NCBI RefSeq assembly: GCF_014203595.1
Contig: NZ_JACHJK010000020.1
Location: forward strand, 52,947-116,946
Length of the DNA: 64,000 nt
DNA from: Streptomyces echinatus
GTDB taxonomy: Bacteria > Actinomycetota > Actinomycetes > Streptomycetales > Streptomycetaceae
Direction: 5' to 3'
A program made the translations under genes and the position numbers. Under the pieces are notes generated by a model. That model ran no database searches. It saw only the letters and a program-made list of their open reading frames with translations, and was not told where the DNA came from. Shown here in pieces: positions 60,000 to 64,000 of the stretch; position 1 is the stretch's first letter, and every line of letters begins with the position of its first letter.

Positions 60000-61259
60000 T
60001 CAGCGCCGCGCTCGTTTCGCCGCCGCGACCGAGTCCGCGATCTCGCCGCTGCGGATCGCGATGTTCGACAGCAGCGACGAACTGAGGCCGTGTGTGTGCT
60101 CAGTGCCGCCTTGCAGGTAGACGCCGCAGGTCAGATCCGAGGCGGTGACCAGCCGGTGGTCGCGACTGACGCGGTACCGGCCCTCCTCGTCGCGGGCGAA
60201 GCAGCCGTCCATCCCGCCGAGCAGTTTCGAGGGGTCCATGGGGTCGTAGCCGGTGGCACAGACCAGGACGTCGAGGTCGAGGTCGTAGGAGCTGTCCGAC
60301 ACCATCGAGTAGACGGTGACGCGGGTGTCGTCCGCCACCCGCTTCGCGCTCTCCACCCTCGTCATCGTGCGGAAGTGCAGGCGGTTGCGCCCGGACGTCT
60401 CGTCGTCGTAGGCACGCTGGTGCAGATCCCGGATGAGGGCGTCGTCGGCCACCGAGTAGTTCGTGTTCTTGTGGTACTGCCAGATGGCCGACTTGGTCTG
60501 TGCCGGTGCGAAGTAGAAGTCGTCCATCGCCTTCGGGTCGAACACCCGGTTGGCGAACGGCGTGCTGTCCGCCACCGAGTACCCGTACGACGGTACGAAC
60601 GCGAAGACCTCGGCGTCGGGCAGCTCGTCGTAGAGGTACCGCACGAGTTCGGCCGCGCTCTGCCCGGCACCGGCCACACCGACCCGGCGCAGCGGTCCTC
60701 GTGCCGCACGGTAGTTGTCCAGGAATCGCGAGCTGTGCCAGACGTACTGGTCCTCCGCGATGCCGGGCGGCATCCTCGGCACCAGCCCGGTCGAGATGAC
60801 GACGTTGCGCGCGTACACCGCGGCGGCACCGGGCGGCTCCCCGGTCAGCACCCGCATGACGTCGCCGTTCCCGGTCGGTTCGATGCCGGTCACGGTCACT
60901 CCGCGCCGCACCTGGTCGGCGAGACCGGCTTCGGCCCAGTCGAGGTAGGCGTGGAAGTCACGGCGCGTGGTGAAGAAATCCCGGTTGTTGACGAACTGCG
61001 CCAGCCGTCCGGTGTGATGCAGGTACGCCACGAAGCTGAACCGGGAGACCGGATTACGGAACGTGGCGAGGTCCTTGAGGAACGCGACCTGCATCTTCGC
61101 GCCCGGCAACAGCATTCCGCCATGCCATCTCATCGACGGTGCCCGGTCGAGGAAAAGGTACGTCAGATCGTCGGCATGCTCGGTCAGCGCGACGGCGAGC
61201 GACAGGTTGGCCGGTCCGAAGCCGACGCCGACGACGTCGTGCACCACGCTCTCTGACAC
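60000..61259 (-). CDS. L-ornithine (lysine) N-monooxygenase, KtzI/PvdA/SidA family
   Basis: A protein of 419 aa. GTG 61259 has GAGGAGG four to five bases away. Signatures are the FAD site VGVGFGPANLSLAVAL, the NADPH site GVAGAGQSAAELV, and the C-terminal LVCATGYDP. Family members hydroxylate the side-chain amine of ornithine or lysine. Beside a KtzT-type piperazate synthase the likely reaction is L-ornithine to N5-hydroxyornithine for piperazic acid. The two genes face each other with 16 bases between stops, so they are convergent, not one transcript. A hydroxamate siderophore role is the main alternative but fits the neighbour less well. Confidence 0.9.
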   Translation of the reverse strand: MSESVVHDVVGVGFGPANLSLAVALTEHADDLTYLFLDRAPSMRWHGGMLLPGAKMQVAFLKDLATFRNPVSRFSFVAYLHHTGRLAQFVNNRDFFTTRRDFHAYLDWAEAGLADQVRRGVTVTGIEPTGNGDVMRVLTGEPPGAAAVYARNVVISTGLVPRMPPGIAEDQYVWHSSRFLDNYRAARGPLRRVGVAGAGQSAAELVRYLYDELPDAEVFAFVPSYGYSVADSTPFANRVFDPKAMDDFYFAPAQTKSAIWQYHKNTNYSVADDALIRDLHQRAYDDETSGRNRLHFRTMTRVESAKRVADDTRVTVYSMVSDSSYDLDLDVLVCATGYDPMDPSKLLGGMDGCFARDEEGRYRVSRDHRLVTASDLTCGVYLQGGTEHTHGLSSSLLSNIAIRSGEIADSVAAAKRARR

Positions 61260-61550
61260 CCGTCCTCCTCGTCACCGAGATCTCTGCGTGGAAGGCTACG
61301 CACCCGGTTCGTCACCGGGACGGTTGGCGGAAAGAAGCTGGAAAGAGTGATCCTGTGACCGGCCGGTACGTGGTGAACTCCGGCTATGGGAACGCGACGC
61401 CCGTACCGCCGCTCGGCCTTTCGGCCCTCATCCCGATTGCGACCACCCGCCGAGCGCTGACGGAATCAGGCGGCCGGCCTCGGCGTCCTCCGCCGGCACG
61501 TGATGTCGTGCTGTCTGACACTCCATAAGCACACATCGAGGTGAATGGAA
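61260..61550. promoter_or_regulatory. Divergent promoter region between N-monooxygenase and NRPS
   Basis: A gap of 291 bases between two outward-facing genes. It holds both promoters by position. I see no strong palindrome, RNA gene or small gene. GAGGTG at about 61539-61544 is the ribosome site of the NRPS gene. Confidence 0.4.
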
Positions 61551-64000
61551 ATGCCCTCGCTCGCCCTTTCGGCCGCGCAAGAACGTATGTGGTTCGCTCA
61601 CGCCATATCGCCCGACGTGCCGAACAACGGTATGGCTTTGTGGCAGATCGACGGCGAGGTGTCCCGCACGGACCTCACGTCCGCGATGCGCAGGGCCGTG
61701 GCGGAAGCACGCACGCTGCTGGTCAACTTCCGCGAAGACGACGGCGGCCTCCGGCAAGTGCTCCGGGAACTCGGCGACTGGCAGCCGTTCTCGATCGACG
61801 TCTCCGGACGCGCCGATCCGCACGCCGCCGCGGAAGAGATCGTGTCCGATCTGGTGGGACGACCGTTCGATTTCGGGTCGGACCTCCTGATCCGCGCGGG
61901 TGTGATCGCCCTCGCCGACGACCGGCTGCAGCTGGTGGTGGTGTGCCCGCACCTGATCTCCGACGGCTTCGGGATCTTGAACCTCCTGTTCCAGCGAATC
62001 GCCGCTGTCTACGCGGCCCTGCGCAAGGACCTGCCGGTCCCACCGAGTACCTTCGCCGCACCCGAAGCCTTCCACCGGGCCGATCGGCGGTACCGCGACT
62101 CGCCCCGCTCCACGGCCGACGCGGCGTTCTGGCGCGATTACACAGCGGACGCCGATGAAGTGGTCCGGCTGCCGAACGGCGTCTCGAAGACCGACGTCAC
62201 GGAACGGGAACCGCCCCGTCTCTCGACAGCCGCGCGGCTCGGGATGCGTGAATTCGAAGCATGCGTTCCCGCAGCGGAGTACGCGAAATGGCAGGAGGTC
62301 GCAGCATCCCTGGGCGTCGCCGTGACATCGCTGACCACCGCCGCTGTAGCGGTGTTCTTCCGCCGGATGTGCCGGCAGTCCGAACCGCTGTTCTCGCTCA
62401 GCGTGAACAACCGGTTCGGCGAGACGAGGGCGACCCCGGGGATGGTCCAGAACGTCCTCCCGGTACGGATCGCGTTCCAGCCCGGCATTTCCCTGGCGGA
62501 GCTGGCCCAGGTGGTCACCTCCGAAACCCGGAGGATCTACCGCCACTCTTCGCTGCAGATATCCGGCATCCGGCGTGACGCCGGCTTGAGCCATGAACCC
62601 CGCAGTCCCTTCGGTACGATCCTCAACCTCATACCGTTCCTCGAACCGGCCGACTTCGACGGCAGCCCGGCACGCCTGGCCGGCAGCTCCTTCGGTGTCA
62701 CCGACGAGCTGATGATCTCCATCTATGTCGACGGCACCAGTGCCACGGGCGACCTGTGCGTCCGGTTCGACGCGCCTGCGGCTCTCTACGATCGCGACGA
62801 CCTCGTGGCGCTGTGTTCCCGGCTGATCGAATGCCTGCGGTCGGTGCTGGCCGACCCGCACGCACCGGTGGACGTGACACAGACCCTCAACGCGGCGGAA
62901 CTGTCCTGGCTGGCCGCGCGCGAGGACACGACGGCACCGGTCCCGGACGCCACCCTCGTGTCGCGGTTCGCCGAGCAGGCGAGCGCGACGCCCGATGCGA
63001 CGGCGCTGGTGTGCGACGGCGTCACCGTCTCGTACGCGGAACTGGACCAGCGCGCGAGCGGCCTCGCACAGGCGCTGGCAGCGGAGGGTGCGGGCGAGGG
63101 ACGGTTCGTGGCCGTGGCGCTGCCACGCTCGATCGACCTCGTGGTCTCGGTGCTGGCGGTGCTGAAGACGGGGGCGGCCTACGTACCCGTGGACCCGGGA
63201 TATCCGGCTGACCGGATCGCCTTCATGCTCGACGACGCCGAGCCGGTCCTGGTGATCACACGCCCGGACGTCGACCTGCCCCCGACCGCGCACCCGCGGA
63301 TATCGCCCGACGAACGCGGCGGAGGAGTCGCGATCCCGCCCCGGCACGGCGAACAGCCCGCATACCTCATCTACACCTCGGGTTCGACCGGGGCTCCCAA
63401 GGGCGTAGTCGTTCCGCACGCGAACGTGACGCGTCTGTTCGCCGCCACCGAATCATGGTTCCACTTCGGTCCTGATGACGTCTGGACGTTGTTCCACTCG
63501 CCGTCCTTCGACTTCTCCGTCTGGGAGATCTGGGGCCCCCTGCTGCACGGCGGGCGACTCGTCGTCGTCTCCCACGAGACCAGCCGCTCCCCCCGGGAAT
63601 TCCGGCGACTGCTGGCCGCCGAAGCCGTCACCGTGCTCAATCAGACGCCGTCGGCGTTCCAGCAGCTGGCCGAAGCGGACGCCGACTTCCCGGACGATCT
63701 CGCGTTACGGCTCGTCGTCTTCGGTGGCGAGACCCTCGATCCGCGGACGCTCAGCGGGTGGTACGCACGCCACGGCGACCGGAAACCGCGGCTGGTGAAC
63801 ATGTACGGCATCACCGAGACGACCGTGCACGTCACCTACCGGCCCCTCGACGCGACCACGGACGGCAGTGTGATCGGCACTCCGATCCCGAACATGCGCG
63901 CGCGTGTGCTGGATTCCGGTCTGCGTTTGGTTCCGGTCGGTGTCGTGGGTGAGTTGTATGTGTCCGGGGTGCAGTTGGCGCGTGGCTATTTCGGGTCCTC
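61551..64000 (+). CDS. NRPS, C-A(Thr)... (continues past right edge)
   Basis: The first 816 codons are present. ATG 61551 is preferred over ATG 61545 because GAGGTG is seven bases upstream of the former and abuts the latter. A condensation domain (LALSAAQERMWFAHAI; active-site motif PHLISDG near 135, keeping the catalytic second His, Asp and Gly but with Pro for the first His) occupies about 1-440. It is followed by an adenylation domain from about 465 (YLIYTSGSTGAPKG at 606). The pocket, read from FDFSVWEIW, TVLNQTPSAF, VVFGGE and NMYGITETTVH, is DFWNVGMVHK (last residue assumed), a threonine code. The frame is open to the end of the window. It probably elongates the acyl-thiazole and/or piperazate-containing chain of this locus. 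Confidence 0.9.
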   Translation, partial: MPSLALSAAQERMWFAHAISPDVPNNGMALWQIDGEVSRTDLTSAMRRAVAEARTLLVNFREDDGGLRQVLRELGDWQPFSIDVSGRADPHAAAEEIVSDLVGRPFDFGSDLLIRAGVIALADDRLQLVVVCPHLISDGFGILNLLFQRIAAVYAALRKDLPVPPSTFAAPEAFHRADRRYRDSPRSTADAAFWRDYTADADEVVRLPNGVSKTDVTEREPPRLSTAARLGMREFEACVPAAEYAKWQEVAASLGVAVTSLTTAAVAVFFRRMCRQSEPLFSLSVNNRFGETRATPGMVQNVLPVRIAFQPGISLAELAQVVTSETRRIYRHSSLQISGIRRDAGLSHEPRSPFGTILNLIPFLEPADFDGSPARLAGSSFGVTDELMISIYVDGTSATGDLCVRFDAPAALYDRDDLVALCSRLIECLRSVLADPHAPVDVTQTLNAAELSWLAAREDTTAPVPDATLVSRFAEQASATPDATALVCDGVTVSYAELDQRASGLAQALAAEGAGEGRFVAVALPRSIDLVVSVLAVLKTGAAYVPVDPGYPADRIAFMLDDAEPVLVITRPDVDLPPTAHPRISPDERGGGVAIPPRHGEQPAYLIYTSGSTGAPKGVVVPHANVTRLFAATESWFHFGPDDVWTLFHSPSFDFSVWEIWGPLLHGGRLVVVSHETSRSPREFRRLLAAEAVTVLNQTPSAFQQLAEADADFPDDLALRLVVFGGETLDPRTLSGWYARHGDRKPRLVNMYGITETTVHVTYRPLDATTDGSVIGTPIPNMRARVLDSGLRLVPVGVVGELYVSGVQLARGYFGS

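Noticed and set aside
60000..61259. Hydroxamate siderophore biosynthesis as the role of the N-monooxygenase
   Set aside because: No acyl- or formyl-transferase, siderophore receptor or ferric reductase gene is nearby, and the piperazate synthase next door gives a better explanation. It remains an alternative.
6977..64000. Treating both NRPS loci as one biosynthetic cluster
   Set aside because: About 25 kb of unrelated genes lie between; the first operon ends with its own thioesterase and has its own exporter and MbtH protein.
1..64000. CRISPR arrays, tRNA/rRNA genes, insertion sequences
   Set aside because: No regularly spaced direct repeats, no cloverleaf-like segments with a CCA context, and no transposase motifs were seen on either strand.

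Overview
The window is high-GC actinobacterial DNA, almost certainly a Streptomyces or close relative. Nearly every reading frame is open through third-position G/C, GTG and TTG starts are common, purine-rich Shine-Dalgarno sites sit before most genes, and the gene families are typical of the genus (XRE-type regulators with a membrane anchor, SpoIIE-type phosphatases, RHS wall proteins, NRPS loci). I see no tRNA, rRNA, CRISPR array or intact insertion sequence.

Layout. 0-7 kb: the 5' part of a secreted protein, a membrane-anchored helix-turn-helix protein, then a two-gene unit made of a Trypco1-type small protein and a very large trypsin / STAND NTPase / 14-repeat WD40 protein. This resembles the NTP-dependent conflict (immunity-like) systems of multicellular bacteria. 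7-26 kb: one leftward operon of seven genes: a cobalamin-binding radical SAM enzyme, a TauD-type oxygenase, an MFS exporter, an MbtH-like protein and three NRPSs. The NRPS order is C-A-PCP, then C-A(N-methyltransferase)-PCP-C-TauD, then C-A-PCP-TE. The pocket residues of modules 2 and 3 point to Asn or Asp, and the module 1 pocket is unusual. Two condensation domains have degenerate catalytic motifs, and an oxygenase is fused to the second NRPS.

26-37 kb: a leftward LamG-fold / RHS-repeat / lipoprotein unit that looks like a secreted polymorphic toxin locus with an unrecognised C-terminal domain. 37-51 kb: ordinary and accessory genes. These include two truncated genes meeting end to end near 38.38 kb, a divergent LysR/MFS pair with a palindromic operator, an ASCH protein, a membrane protein with an isochorismatase-fold protein, a SpoIIE phosphatase, a membrane protein/winged-helix pair, a decayed acetyltransferase, a dienelactone hydrolase, a GlxA-type AraC regulator, a TPR NTPase and an acetyltransferase.

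51-64 kb: a second NRPS locus that continues past the right edge. A FAAL-ACP-Cy-A(oxidase)-PCP protein is predicted to make an acyl-thiazole from cysteine. Next to it are an aryl-acid AMP ligase with an altered pocket, a piperazate synthase (KtzT type), an ornithine N-hydroxylase (KtzI type) and the start of an NRPS whose first A domain reads as threonine. The locus should therefore make a peptide with a thiazole, piperazic acid and Thr. The two NRPS loci are about 25 kb apart and probably separate clusters.
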